Source of the DNA: Mycolicibacterium sp. P9-22
GTDB lineage: Bacteria > Actinomycetota > Actinomycetes > Mycobacteriales > Mycobacteriaceae
Reading direction: 5' to 3'
DNA length: 64,000 nucleotides
NCBI RefSeq assembly: GCF_008329585.1
Contig: NZ_NPKP01000002.1
Location: forward strand, 496,001-560,000
Both the position numbers and the translations under genes were made by a program. Under the pieces are notes generated by a model, which was not told the DNA's origin, searched no databases, and saw only the letters and a program-made list of their open reading frames with translations. This document shows positions 7,537 through 18,400 of the stretch, piece after piece. The first letter of the stretch is position 1; the number at the start of each line of letters is the position of its first letter.

Positions 7537-8541
7537 GTGGCTTTCAACAACCGAAATCGCAGTCTGCTCAGCCTCGTGCATCACACTGACCGAGACCTGC
7601 ACTATCTCCTCGACCTTTCACGCGATCTCAAGCGGGCGAAATACTCGGGCGTGGGCAGACAAACCCTGGCGGGCAAGAACATCGCCTTGATATTCGAGAA
7701 GACGTCCACCCGGACACGGTGTGCGTTCGAGGTGGCCGCCCATGACGAAGGCGCCCACGTCACCTACATCGACCCGATGTCATCTCAGATGGGGCACAAG
7801 GAATCGCTGAAAGACACTGCCCGCGTTCTGGGACGGATGTATGACGCCATCGAGTATCGAGGTGCCAGCCAGGAGGCCGTCGAAGAACTCGCCGAATATG
7901 CCGGGGTCCCGGTATTCAATGGGCTCACCGATGAATTCCATCCCACCCAGATGCTCGCCGATATCATGACCATGACCGAGCACTGCGCGAAGCCGTTGAC
8001 CGACATTGCATTTGCCTTCATCGGGGATGGACGCAACAATGTCGCCAACTCATTGCTGCTGACGGCGGCCAAGCTGGGAATGGATGTGCGCATCGGCGCG
8101 CCGACTCAACTCTGGCCCGATCAGAATCACCTGACTCTGTGCGAAGACTTCGCGTTGGATTCCGGCGCGCGCACCACCATCACCGACGATCCTGCCAAAG
8201 CTGTGGATGGGGCGGATTTTGTCTACACCGACGTCTGGGTGTCCATGGGTGAACCCGTGGATACCTGGGATGCTCGGGTCGCCGCACTGCTGCCCTTCCA
8301 GGTCAACGCAGAACTCCTTGCCGCTGCCCACAATCCACGTGTGAAGTTCATGCACTGCCTTCCTGCCTTGCACAACTGCGACACAGAGGTCGGGGCCATG
8401 ATCGCCGCACGGTTCCCGCAGCTACGTCAAGGCATCGAGGTCACCGACGAGGTTTTCGAGAGCACCATGAACGTCGCCTTCGATCAAGCCGAGAACAGGA
8501 TGCACACCATCAAGGCAGTACTCGTTTCGGCGTTGTCCTGA
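7537..8541 (+). CDS. Ornithine carbamoyltransferase, ArcB/ArgI type
   Basis: A 334-residue enzyme that joins ornithine and carbamoyl phosphate to citrulline, or runs the reverse phosphorolysis in the arginine deiminase pathway. Carbamoyl phosphate binding is shown by STRTR at residues 57-61; HCLP near residue 274 and DEVFES further on belong to the ornithine site. Length and sequence resemble the catabolic/enterobacterial class more than the roughly 307-residue ArgF of mycobacterial arginine clusters. GAAGGAG precedes a GTG start. No arcA or arcC accompanies it; it lies among stress genes and runs 73 bases ahead of a Usp gene, so a role in hypoxic ATP supply is an inference. Confidence 0.85.
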   Translation: MAFNNRNRSLLSLVHHTDRDLHYLLDLSRDLKRAKYSGVGRQTLAGKNIALIFEKTSTRTRCAFEVAAHDEGAHVTYIDPMSSQMGHKESLKDTARVLGRMYDAIEYRGASQEAVEELAEYAGVPVFNGLTDEFHPTQMLADIMTMTEHCAKPLTDIAFAFIGDGRNNVANSLLLTAAKLGMDVRIGAPTQLWPDQNHLTLCEDFALDSGARTTITDDPAKAVDGADFVYTDVWVSMGEPVDTWDARVAALLPFQVNAELLAAAHNPRVKFMHCLPALHNCDTEVGAMIAARFPQLRQGIEVTDEVFESTMNVAFDQAENRMHTIKAVLVSALS

Positions 8542-8614
8542 CTGCAGTATGGATTGCCATCGCATCATGCGGTTGCCGTCCAGCGTCAACCAGCAATACT
8601 CACGGGAGAATCAA

Positions 8615-9496
8615 ATGTCGCAGTCGTCAACTAGATTAGGAATACTCGTTGGCATCGACGGATCCCCGGAATCACTCGCGGCGGTCCGCTGGGCAGCAGC
8701 CGAAGCGGTCCTACGACAGCGACCCGTGACCCTGATGCACGTGGTGTCGCCTGCCATCGTCAGCTGGTCGATCGAGGCGGTGCTGTCGGACTACCAGGGT
8801 TGGCAGGAAGACAACGCGGACAGCGTGATCAAGATCGCTCTGGAATCCCTGCATGCTGCCCTACACGGCTCGCCGAGCCCAGAAGTACTTGTCGAACGCC
8901 GTCACGATGGTGTGTTGACGGAACTCACCGAGGCGTCGAGGACCGCCGACCTTGTGGTCATCGGCAGCCGAGGGAAGGGCCCGGTCGGTGGCGCCGTGTT
9001 GGGCTCGGTGAGCCGCAACCTGCTGCACCACGCGCGGTGCCCGGTCATCGTTGTCAAAGATGGCGTGGTCAGGAGCCCCGACCGAGGTCTGCCCGTCTTG
9101 CTCGGAATCGATGGTTCTCCCTCGTCGGAGGCGGCGACGGGGTTCGCCTTCGATGAGTCTTCGCGACGTCGGGTCGACCTTGTCGCGTTGCACGCCTGGA
9201 GCGATGTTGCGCAGTTTCCATTCCTGGGTGTGGACTGGCACAAGCATGAAGATCAGGGCCATGAGATCCTCGGCGAACGACTGGCCGGCTGGCAGGAGCA
9301 GTACCCGGACGTCACCGTCCATCGGCGTATCGTGTGCGACAAGCCGGCGCGCTGGCTTATCGACGAGTCCAGGAATTCTCAGCTCGTGGTGGTGGGAAGC
9401 CGTGGCCGGGGCGACATCTCAAGCATGCTGCTGGGTTCGGTGAGCACCTCCGTCGCCGAATCGGCGTTGGCGCCCGTGGCGGTCGTCCGGGCCTGA
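8615..9496 (+). CDS. Universal stress protein, two UspA domains
   Basis: A 293-residue tandem Usp protein. The first domain starts LVGIDGSPES and ends GSRGKGPVGGAVLGS. The second starts LLGIDGSPSS and ends GSRGRGDISSMLLGS, so both ATP-binding patterns are intact. It begins at the ATG at 8615, with GGGAG before it; the upstream in-frame ATG at 8549 adds non-family sequence. It probably shares a transcript with the carbamoyltransferase gene 73 bases upstream. It is most similar to the next Usp gene, with the same AERLAGWQE-type helix in domain two. Confidence 0.9.
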   Translation: MSQSSTRLGILVGIDGSPESLAAVRWAAAEAVLRQRPVTLMHVVSPAIVSWSIEAVLSDYQGWQEDNADSVIKIALESLHAALHGSPSPEVLVERRHDGVLTELTEASRTADLVVIGSRGKGPVGGAVLGSVSRNLLHHARCPVIVVKDGVVRSPDRGLPVLLGIDGSPSSEAATGFAFDESSRRRVDLVALHAWSDVAQFPFLGVDWHKHEDQGHEILGERLAGWQEQYPDVTVHRRIVCDKPARWLIDESRNSQLVVVGSRGRGDISSMLLGSVSTSVAESALAPVAVVRA

Positions 9497-9529
9497 CAAG
9501 GCGTTCAGGCAGAGTTGTTCGACCGACAT

Positions 9530-9542
9530 AGGCCATTGGCCT
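9530..9542. promoter_or_regulatory. Short inverted repeat upstream of Usp gene
   Basis: AGGCCATTGGCCT is a near-perfect 13-base palindrome 114 bases before the next start codon. It resembles the DosR-like site at 1840 (AGGACCATTGGCCA) but lacks the A at core position 4. It could be a degenerate DosR box; no other role is visible. Confidence 0.3.
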
Positions 9543-9656
9543 CTGCACACGGTGACAAAAGCCTCCGGCCGATGGCTGCGATGCACTCTACGTTCGATAC
9601 CAGCCCGCGCAGTCCAGGTCCGCACGCGGCCGGATCGCCGAGTCGAGGAGTTTGAG

Positions 9657-10538
9657 ATGACGTCACATCGAGGCATCGTGGTTGGAGTCGACGGTTCGCC
9701 GGAATCCGAATCGGCTGTCGAATGGGCTGCGGGTGAGGCGGCACTGCACAACCTCACGCTCACCTTGGCGCACGTTCTGCCGGACGCGCGAATGAGCACC
9801 TGGTATGAGATTTCGATCGCCGACGAGCTCGAGCGACTCGCCGAACACCGCAGCCGCGAGGTCCTGCGCCAAGCCACGACCATCGCCGAACAAGCGGTCG
9901 CAGAACGCGATCCGCTCGCCATCAACGAGTATGTCACCGAGGGAAACGTGGTGTCGGCTATGGCTGACCTGTCCAAGGGCGCCCAATTGATCGTGGTGGG
10001 CAGCCGGGGTCTGGGCCGGGTAGGTCGGGTCTTGCTCGGCTCTGTCAGCTCCGGGCTGGTCCGGCACGCCCATTGCCCGGTCGCGGTGGTGCACGCGAAG
10101 TCAGATCCACAGACACAGTCCGGGCGTGCGCCGATCGTGGTGGGCGTCGACGGCTCACCCGCCTCCGAGGCGGCGGTCGCGATCGCCTTCGAGGAAGCTT
10201 CCCTGCGCGGGGTCGAGCTGATTGCGGTGCACGCATGGAGCGACCTGACGGTGTACGCGTACCCCAACGAAGAGTGGATGACGTTGCGGCCGCGAGCCGA
10301 AGAGACGTTGGCCGAGCGGCTGGCCGGCTGGCAGGAGCACTATCCGGACGTCACGGTCCGGCGGGTGGTGGTACGCGACCATCCCGCCCACCAGTTGCTC
10401 GTGCAGGCAGAGTCGGCGCAACTGGTGGTCCTCGGTAGCCACGGCCGCGGCGGTTTCGCCGGCATGCTTCTCGGCTCGGTCGGGAACGCGGTCGCCCAGG
10501 CCGCCCGCACTCCGGTCATCGTTGCGCGCTCGTCCTGA
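9657..10538 (+). CDS. Universal stress protein, two UspA domains
   Basis: A 293-residue tandem Usp protein with VVGVDGSPES and GSRGLGRVGRVLLGS in the first domain, and VVGVDGSPAS and GSHGRGGFAGMLLGS in the second. GAGGAG precedes the ATG at 9657; the longer frame from 9552 has no family similarity. It is the last gene of the dormancy-type block and about half the island by count is Usp genes. Such proteins are soluble ATP binders linked to growth arrest. Its own promoter region (9497-9656) holds the small palindrome at 9530. Confidence 0.9.
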   Translation: MTSHRGIVVGVDGSPESESAVEWAAGEAALHNLTLTLAHVLPDARMSTWYEISIADELERLAEHRSREVLRQATTIAEQAVAERDPLAINEYVTEGNVVSAMADLSKGAQLIVVGSRGLGRVGRVLLGSVSSGLVRHAHCPVAVVHAKSDPQTQSGRAPIVVGVDGSPASEAAVAIAFEEASLRGVELIAVHAWSDLTVYAYPNEEWMTLRPRAEETLAERLAGWQEHYPDVTVRRVVVRDHPAHQLLVQAESAQLVVLGSHGRGGFAGMLLGSVGNAVAQAARTPVIVARSS

Positions 10539-10575
10539 TCCGCGGGTATCGGTAGCGACGTGCCCGGCCCGCGGG

Positions 10576-11040
10576 TTAGGCCTCCGCAGTGGCCTTGATC
10601 GCGGCCAGCGTGGCAGGGATACCGCTGAGGGCGAGCGCCGAACGCTGGGCGATCTGCGCGTCGGCGTCCGCACCGAAGCGCTCGCGGAACCCGTCGAGCC
10701 CCTTGGGCAGGAATCGCCAGTGCTGGGTCAGTCGCGATCCGGCGCCGTCGGGCTCGATGGTGAAGCCCCAGCGCACCCAGCCGTCGTTCACCTCCCAGGA
10801 GAACTCGCGGCCCGGTTCGGCGGCGACCACCTGGCTGCGGGTCTCCCAGGTTCGCTCCGGAAGGACGTTGCGGCCGGTGAACCACGCCCCCACCACCGCG
10901 CCGGCGGCCGGGTCGTCCCACCAGCAGGCCTTGCACACCGGGCTCCACTCCCCGATCCGGGTGACATCGGAGACCAGCGCGTAGACCGCTTCCGGGTCCC
11001 GCGCGACAGTGACGGAGTCGGAGAATTCGAGGACGGTCAT
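10576..11040 (-). CDS. SRPBCC (polyketide cyclase/dehydrase-like) protein
   Basis: A 154-residue single-domain START/Bet v1-fold protein. The opening EFSDSVTVARDPEAVYALVSDV is the typical first strand and helix, followed by TRIGEWSPVC, where the lipid or ligand cavity forms. The family binds hydrophobic ligands; the ligand is unknown. It ends 37 bases from the preceding Usp gene in convergent orientation, and is divergent from the signalling operon at 11154. A cysteine pair (CKAC) near residue 36 is unusual for the fold and might be structural. Confidence 0.75.
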   Translation of the reverse strand: MTVLEFSDSVTVARDPEAVYALVSDVTRIGEWSPVCKACWWDDPAAGAVVGAWFTGRNVLPERTWETRSQVVAAEPGREFSWEVNDGWVRWGFTIEPDGAGSRLTQHWRFLPKGLDGFRERFGADADAQIAQRSALALSGIPATLAAIKATAEA

Positions 11041-11153
11041 CCTCGGAGTCTAGGTAGTGCCGCGACGGCGACGTGTTCGCCCTGGGCGATGCCGTGCCCG
11101 TAGCGGACAGCTGAGCAGAAATTCGTCAGACCAGCGGCGCATACTTATATGCG

Positions 11154-12857
11154 ATGCCCGGATCCGAGAACCAACCCCGTTTACCCGCAATCCTGACGGT
11201 CGATGACGACCCGGCCGTCTCCCGCGCGGTGGCCCGCGATCTGCGCCGCCACTACGGCGAGCGGTACAAGATCGTGCGCGCCGAATCGGGCGCGGACGCC
11301 ATCGAGACCCTCAAGGAACTCAAGCTGCGCGGCGACACCGTCGCCGTGTTCGTCGCCGACTACCGGATGCCCGGGATGAGCGGTATCGAGTTCCTCGAAC
11401 GCGCGATGGACTTCTTCCCGCTCGCCCGGCGGGTGCTGCTGACCGCCTACGCCGACACCCACGCCGCGATCGACGCGATCAACGTCGTCGACCTCGACCA
11501 CTACCTGCTCAAGCCCTGGGACCCGCCGGAGGAAAAGCTCTACCCGGTGATCGACGGGCTACTGGAGGAGTGGCGCGCCGTCGGTGACCGCGGCATGCCC
11601 TACACGAAGGTGATCGGCCACCGGTACAACGACCGGTCCTGGGAGGTCCGGCAGTTCCTGGCCCGCAACGAGTACTCGTTCCGCGCGGTCAATGCCGACG
11701 AGCCGAAGGGCCAGCAGCTACTGGAGGCCGCGGGCCTGGACGGCAGCAGGCTTCCGGTGGTCATCACCGAAAAGGGCGAGACCCTCGTCGAACCGACCGA
11801 TGTCGAGCTGGCCACACTGCTCGGCCTATCGACCAGTCCGTCGTTGGAGATGTATGACCTCGCGGTGATCGGCGGCGGTCCCGCCGGCCTGGCCGCCGCG
11901 GTGTACGGCGCCTCCGAAGGCCTCAAGACCGTGCTGATCGAGAAGTCCTCCACCGGTGGGCAGGCGGGGCGCAGCTCGAAGATCGAGAACTACCTCGGTT
12001 TCCCGACCGGCATCTCGGGCGCCGAGCTGACGACGTCGGCCCGGCGCCAGGCCGAGAAGTTCGGGGCCGAGGTCATCACGACGCAGGAGGCCGGCCGACT
12101 CGAGGTCAACGGGGTGGGCGCCGCGCACTCGCTGCGACTCAACGGCGACCAGACCATCGGCGCCCGCGCGGTGATCCTGGCCACCGGCGTGGACTACCGC
12201 CAGCTGCAGATCACCGGCTGCTGGGAGAACCCCGATGACCCGGCATGCAACTACATCGGCCGCGGCGTCTACTACGGCGCCTCGGTGTCGGACAACTCCG
12301 AGTGCGCCGGCGAGGAGGTCTACATCGTCGGTGGCGCCAACTCGGCGGGCCAGGCGGCGATGTACATGTCGGCGACGGCCAAGACGGTGACGATGCTGAT
12401 CCGCGGGCCGTCGCTGGAGGCCGGGATGTCGCAGTACCTCGTCGACCGCATCACCAGGACGGCGAACATCAAGGTCCGGACCTGCACCGAGGTCGTCGAC
12501 ACGGTGGCCACGGACGGCCGGCTGTCGGGGCTGGTGCTGCTCGACAAGCGCACCGGTGAACGGGAGACGGTCGTCAGCGACCGGATGTGTTGTTTCATCG
12601 GAGCCACGCCGCGGACGGATTGGTTGGAGGAAGCGGGAATAGCCCGCGACGATCACGGCTTCATCCTGTCGGGGCCTGATCTCCGCGACAAGGTCGGCTG
12701 GACACTGGACCGCCCGCCGCACCACCTGGAAACGAGCGTTCCCGGCGTGTTCGTCGCCGGTGACGTGCGATCGGAATCCGCCAAGCGGGTGGCCGCCGCG
12801 GTCGGTGAGGGCTCGATGGCAGTGATGTTGGTGCACAGGTATCTGGCGGAAGCCTGA
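11154..12857 (+). CDS. Receiver domain fused to thioredoxin-reductase-like flavoprotein
   Basis: A 567-residue fusion. Residues 15-140 form a receiver with D17-D19, phospho-acceptor D69 in VADYRMPG, T97 and K120. Residues 150-225 look like a thioredoxin-fold segment with no CxxC. Residues 233-565 form the FAD/NAD(P) module of thioredoxin reductases (IGGGPAGLAAAVYGASEG, then YIVGGANSAGQAAMY and PGVFVAGDVR). The redox-active CxxC of true thioredoxin reductases is absent; the matching stretch reads GVYYGASVSDN. The output of phosphorylation may thus be a flavin or NAD(P)H-linked change rather than disulfide reduction. The partner kinase starts 13 bases downstream. Confidence 0.9.
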   Translation: MPGSENQPRLPAILTVDDDPAVSRAVARDLRRHYGERYKIVRAESGADAIETLKELKLRGDTVAVFVADYRMPGMSGIEFLERAMDFFPLARRVLLTAYADTHAAIDAINVVDLDHYLLKPWDPPEEKLYPVIDGLLEEWRAVGDRGMPYTKVIGHRYNDRSWEVRQFLARNEYSFRAVNADEPKGQQLLEAAGLDGSRLPVVITEKGETLVEPTDVELATLLGLSTSPSLEMYDLAVIGGGPAGLAAAVYGASEGLKTVLIEKSSTGGQAGRSSKIENYLGFPTGISGAELTTSARRQAEKFGAEVITTQEAGRLEVNGVGAAHSLRLNGDQTIGARAVILATGVDYRQLQITGCWENPDDPACNYIGRGVYYGASVSDNSECAGEEVYIVGGANSAGQAAMYMSATAKTVTMLIRGPSLEAGMSQYLVDRITRTANIKVRTCTEVVDTVATDGRLSGLVLLDKRTGERETVVSDRMCCFIGATPRTDWLEEAGIARDDHGFILSGPDLRDKVGWTLDRPPHHLETSVPGVFVAGDVRSESAKRVAAAVGEGSMAVMLVHRYLAEA

Positions 12858-12870
12858 GAGGACGAGAGCT

Positions 12871-14376
12871 ATGGGCTCACAGAACAGTGAAGAGTGCGTG
12901 CGCGATGAGCTGCGCACCCTGTTTCTCTTCGAGCACCTGTCCGATGAGCAGCTGGACATCCTCTGCGAGGCCGGCCACATCGAGATCATGCCCGCGGGTC
13001 CGCTCGTCATCGAAGGCGAATCGGCGACCTGTTTCTATGTGTTGATCGACGGCGAACTGGTGATGTCGAAGCGCTCCGGCGGTGTCGACATCCAGACCAA
13101 CCGCACCTCCCAGCGTGGTGTGTACTTCGGTGCCTGGTCGGCCTACATCCCCGGTGAGGAACAGCTCTACCAGGCCTCGGTTCGCCTGATCACCGAGTCG
13201 CGGGTCTTCGTGCTGCAGGCCGACACCTTCGCCGAGTTCATGCGCCAGCAGTTCCCGATGGCGGTGCACCTGATGGAGGGGCAGTTGGTCGGCGGGCGCC
13301 GCCAGAGCCAGATCATCGGGCAGCGCGAGAAGCTGCTGGCCCTGGGCACCATCACCGCCGGGCTCACCCATCAGCTCAACAACCCGGCCGCCGCCACCGC
13401 GCGCGCCGTCGCCGATCTGCGCGAGGGCGTCGGGCACATGCGGCACAAGCTCGCCATGGTCGCCGAGGCGAAGTTCACCCCCGAAGCCCTGCGCGTGCTG
13501 GTGAACATCCAGGATCAGGTCGCCGAACAGGTCGCCAAGAACAAGGGCCTGGAGCTGTCGGCGCTGGAAGCCTCCGACCGTGAGGACGAACTCGGCGACT
13601 GGCTGGAAGACCACGACATCATCGGGGCCTGGGACTACGCCCCCACATTCGTCGAGGCCGGCCTGGACACCGCCTGGCTGGAGCGGGTATCCGCGCTCAT
13701 CGACGATGTCGACGCCACCGCGTCGCTGCAGGGCGCCATCGGATGGCTGAAGTACACCATCGACAACGAGCTCCGGATGAACGAGATCGCCGAGGCCAGC
13801 AAGCGGATCTCCGCCCTGCTCGCCGGCGCCAAGCAGTACTCGCAGATGGACCGCGGCTCCTACGGCAGCGCCGACGTGCACGAGTTGCTGCGCAGCACGA
13901 TCATGATGTTCGGCGACAAGATCGGCGGGCCCGGCAAGGGCAGGCCGGTGTCCATCGTCAAGGATCTCGATAAGACGCTGCCCGAATTACAGTGTTACCC
14001 AGGTGATCTCAACCAGGTGTGGACGAATATCATCGACAATGCGATTCAGGCGATGGACGGCCACGGGACGCTGACGATCCGCACCGCGCGGGAGAACGAG
14101 CAGATGATCCGGGTGGAGATCTGCGATGACGGCCCCGGCATCCCCGAGGATGTCATTGAGCGCATCTTCACCCCGTTCTTCACCACCAAGCCGTTCGGTG
14201 AGGGCACCGGCCTCGGCCTGGATCTGGCGTGGCGCATCGTGGTGGAGAAGCACGGCGGCAACATTTCGGTGCAGAGCAAACCCGGTGACACCCGATTCGC
14301 CGTGTGCCTGCCGCTGGTGGCGCCGGCACCCCTCACACCAACACCGGGTGAACTCTCGGCTGCGGGCACCGAGTAA
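12871..14376 (+). CDS. Histidine kinase with cyclic-nucleotide-binding-type sensor domain
   Basis: A 501-residue soluble kinase without membrane segments. Residues 15-130 match the cNMP-binding/Crp-type beta roll (LFEHLSDEQLDIL, FYVLIDGELVMSKR). A linker leads to the dimerisation helix with the probable phospho-histidine H167 in GLTHQLNNPAAA. The C terminus has the HATPase motifs NIIDNAIQAM, DDGPGIPEDV and GTGLGLDLAWRI. It shares an operon with the receiver-flavoprotein, its likely target. The sensed ligand is unknown; whether a cyclic nucleotide binds cannot be read from sequence with confidence. Confidence 0.9.
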   Translation: MGSQNSEECVRDELRTLFLFEHLSDEQLDILCEAGHIEIMPAGPLVIEGESATCFYVLIDGELVMSKRSGGVDIQTNRTSQRGVYFGAWSAYIPGEEQLYQASVRLITESRVFVLQADTFAEFMRQQFPMAVHLMEGQLVGGRRQSQIIGQREKLLALGTITAGLTHQLNNPAAATARAVADLREGVGHMRHKLAMVAEAKFTPEALRVLVNIQDQVAEQVAKNKGLELSALEASDREDELGDWLEDHDIIGAWDYAPTFVEAGLDTAWLERVSALIDDVDATASLQGAIGWLKYTIDNELRMNEIAEASKRISALLAGAKQYSQMDRGSYGSADVHELLRSTIMMFGDKIGGPGKGRPVSIVKDLDKTLPELQCYPGDLNQVWTNIIDNAIQAMDGHGTLTIRTARENEQMIRVEICDDGPGIPEDVIERIFTPFFTTKPFGEGTGLGLDLAWRIVVEKHGGNISVQSKPGDTRFAVCLPLVAPAPLTPTPGELSAAGTE

Positions 14377-14403
14377 TTCCGATCAATGTGCGCAGATCGG
14401 AAT
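14376..14403 (+). terminator. Hairpin after the kinase gene
   Basis: ATTCCGATC and GATCGGAAT form a perfect 9-base stem around a 10-base loop, beginning at the last base of the kinase stop codon. A short T-containing tail follows. It probably ends the two-gene signalling transcript and separates it from the oxidoreductases downstream. Confidence 0.55.
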
Positions 14404-14434
14404 GCGCACGGTTTCGTCCGGGGTTGACTTGACC

Positions 14435-15280
14435 ATGAGCAAACCAAACTTGGGCACCTTCGGCGTATTCGGGCACTACAGCCAGTGGCAGCAGCTCTCT
14501 CGTGAGCAACTCCGCGATATCGAAGGCCTGGGCTACGGCGCGATCTGGGCCGGCGGCTCGCCGCCCGCCGAGCTCGAGTGGATCGACCCGATCCTCGCCG
14601 CCACCGATTCCATCCAACTCGCGACCGGGATCGTCAACATCTGGACCGCCGCGGCCGCCCCGGTGGCCGAGTCCTTCCACCGCATCGACAAGGAGTACCC
14701 GGGTCGGTTCGTGCTCGGGATCGGCGTGGGCCACCCGGAGGCGCACACCGAGTACAAGAAGCCGTACGACGCGCTCAACGACTACCTCGGCGAGCTGGAC
14801 CAGCACGGTGTACCCGAGGACCGCATCGTGGTGGCTGCCCTCGGCCCGCAGGTGCTCAAGCTCTCGGCGCGGCGCAGCGCGGGTGCCCACCCGTACCTGA
14901 CCACCCCCGAGCACACCGCACAGGCGCGCGAGCTCATCGGACCGGATGCGTTCCTGGCTCCGGAGCACAAGGTGATCCTCACGACGGACGCGGCCGCCGC
15001 ACGCGAGGTGGGCCGCAAAGCGCTCGAGATCTATTTGAATCTCGCGAATTACCTGAACAACTGGAAGCGGCTGGGCTTCACCGATGCGGATGTGGCCAAG
15101 CCGGGCAGTGACGCGCTGGTCGACGCGGTCGTGGCGTACGGCACGACCGAGGCCATCGCCGCACGCCTGCGCGAACATCTCAACGCAGGCGCCGACCACG
15201 TTCCGGTTCAGGTGTTGACGGGTACTGACAAGCTGGTGCCTGCGCTCGCAGAACTGGCCGGTCCGCTCGGCCTGCAGTAA
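14435..15280 (+). CDS. LLM-class F420-dependent oxidoreductase (first of tandem pair)
   Basis: A 281-residue luciferase-like monooxygenase-fold protein of the mycobacterial TIGR03620 type. It shows GYGAIWAGGSPP, LATGIVNIWTA, FVLGIGVGHPEAH and AGAHPYLTTPEHT. Such enzymes commonly use reduced F420; the substrate is not known. The ATG at 14435 matches the start of its paralogue; an in-frame ATG at 14402 lies within the upstream hairpin and is less likely. No strong ribosome site precedes 14435. The next gene, 25 bases on, encodes a close paralogue. Confidence 0.85.
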   Translation: MSKPNLGTFGVFGHYSQWQQLSREQLRDIEGLGYGAIWAGGSPPAELEWIDPILAATDSIQLATGIVNIWTAAAAPVAESFHRIDKEYPGRFVLGIGVGHPEAHTEYKKPYDALNDYLGELDQHGVPEDRIVVAALGPQVLKLSARRSAGAHPYLTTPEHTAQARELIGPDAFLAPEHKVILTTDAAAAREVGRKALEIYLNLANYLNNWKRLGFTDADVAKPGSDALVDAVVAYGTTEAIAARLREHLNAGADHVPVQVLTGTDKLVPALAELAGPLGLQ

Positions 15281-15305
15281 GAGAACTCCGAAACAGAGGA
15301 CGCAC

Positions 15306-16157
15306 ATGACCGACGCTGTCACGCTCAAACCCGACCTCGGCCGCTTCGGCGTCTGGACGTTCGGCGTTCCCAAACCCGATCAGGTCGCCGAGATCGAACG
15401 TCTCGGATACGGCGCGATCTGGATCGGCGGATCGCCGAAGGGCGACCTCAACTACGTCGAGCCGCTGCTGGAGGCCACCGAGAACCTGCAGGTGGCCACG
15501 GGCATCGTCAACGTGTGGACGGCGGACGCCGAGGAGGTCGCCGAGGCGTATCACCGGGTGGAAAAGGCGTTCCCCGGACGGTTCCTGCTCGGCATCGGTA
15601 TCGGCCACCCCGAGCACACCGAGGAGTACCGCAAGCCCTACGACGTGCTGGTCGAATATCTCGACGCGCTGGACGCGCAGAAGGTGCCGACCAGCCGCCG
15701 CGTGATCGCCGCACTGGGGCCCAAGGTGCTCAAACTCGCGGCTGCGCGCAGTGCCGGCGCCCACCCCTACCTGACCACGCCGGAACACACCGGCCAGGCC
15801 CGCAACCTGATCGGCAACACCGTTTTCCTGGCGCCCGAACACAAGGTCGTGTTGACCGACGATGTGCAGGCCGCCCGTGAAGTCGGTCGCGGGTCGGTCG
15901 ATTTCTATCTGAATCTCAGCAACTACCTGAACAACTGGCGCCGGCTCGGTTTCACCGAAGAGGACATCGCCAAACCGGGCAGCGACCGGCTGATCGACGC
16001 GGTCGTGGCGCACGGCAACGCCACCGCCATCGCCGCACGCCTGCGCGAGCATCTGGACGCCGGTGCGGATCATGTCACCATCCAGGTCCTGGGCGGCTGG
16101 GACCAGCTCATCCCGACGCTGACCGAACTGGCGGGCCCGCTGGGTCTCACGGGGTAG
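15306..16157 (+). CDS. LLM-class F420-dependent oxidoreductase (second of tandem pair)
   Basis: A 283-residue paralogue of the preceding protein with the same landmarks (GYGAIWIGGSPKGD, VATGIVNVWTA, FLLGIGIGHPEHTEEY, AGAHPYLTTPEHT). AGAGGA precedes the ATG. The pair probably arose by tandem duplication and is likely cotranscribed, perhaps on through rmlB 17 bases downstream. The family generally catalyses hydride transfer from F420H2 or FMNH2; what it reduces here is unknown. Confidence 0.87.
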   Translation: MTDAVTLKPDLGRFGVWTFGVPKPDQVAEIERLGYGAIWIGGSPKGDLNYVEPLLEATENLQVATGIVNVWTADAEEVAEAYHRVEKAFPGRFLLGIGIGHPEHTEEYRKPYDVLVEYLDALDAQKVPTSRRVIAALGPKVLKLAAARSAGAHPYLTTPEHTGQARNLIGNTVFLAPEHKVVLTDDVQAAREVGRGSVDFYLNLSNYLNNWRRLGFTEEDIAKPGSDRLIDAVVAHGNATAIAARLREHLDAGADHVTIQVLGGWDQLIPTLTELAGPLGLTG

Positions 16158-16165
16158 CCCGATAG

Positions 16166-17763
<1,598 letters not shown>

Positions 17764-17797
17764 ATTCGGCTTCCCCGGCGGGTCATCGGAGCAGCAT

Positions 17798-18400
17798 TCA
17801 CGGCAACAGGCCGACTTGGCGGTAGACCTGTCGCAGATACCGCCGCATCTCCTCGACATCGGGCGGATCAGGCTGCAGCACACGGTAAGTGATCGCGCCG
17901 ACCATCATGTCGATGGCGACGCCCAGATCGGCGTCCGCGGCGACCGTTCCTTCCTCTCGGGCCCGCTCGAGCAGGCGTGCGGCCAGTTGACGACGCGGCA
18001 GGATGTAGCTCTCCCAGTACCGGGCCATCAATTCCGGGTGGCTGACAGCCGACCCGAACACCCTGGCGACCAGCGCCCGGTACTCGTGGGTGGTCGTGAC
18101 GGTGGCCGCGGCGTCGATGGCCGCCTCAACCACTGCATACGGCGATTGTGTCTCGATGACATCGGCAGGCGCCCAACCGACTTCATCGGCCACCAGGGTC
18201 TCGATCGCCGCGGCGATCAGGTCCTCTTTGTTGTGCCAACGTCGATAGACCGTCGGTTTACCGACACCCGCGCGTTTCGCGATCTGCTCCATGCTGGCAC
18301 CCTCGACACCTCGCTCGATGAACAGCTCCAACGCCGCCTGCAGGATGGCGCGATCTGTTGCCTCAGCACGTGGTCGCCCACGCCCCACCGACCGATTCAC
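17798..18400 (-). CDS. TetR-family repressor
   Basis: A 200-residue regulator with an N-terminal helix-turn-helix (ILQAALELFIERGVEGASMEQIAKRAGVGKPTVYRRW region) and a C-terminal ligand domain typical of TetR_C_33-type proteins. The GTG at 18400 overlaps the stop of the upstream monooxygenase as GTGA, which favours this start over the ATG at 18436. It is thus the second gene of a two-gene operon and probably represses it through the palindrome at 19917. The inducer is unknown, perhaps the substrate of the monooxygenase. Confidence 0.85.
   Translation of the reverse strand: MNRSVGRGRPRAEATDRAILQAALELFIERGVEGASMEQIAKRAGVGKPTVYRRWHNKEDLIAAAIETLVADEVGWAPADVIETQSPYAVVEAAIDAAATVTTTHEYRALVARVFGSAVSHPELMARYWESYILPRRQLAARLLERAREEGTVAADADLGVAIDMMVGAITYRVLQPDPPDVEEMRRYLRQVYRQVGLLP

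Noticed and set aside
11826..13010. A 394-codon open frame antisense to the flavoprotein regulator
   Set aside because: The opposite strand encodes a clear receiver and FAD-binding protein; the antisense frame is a composition artefact.
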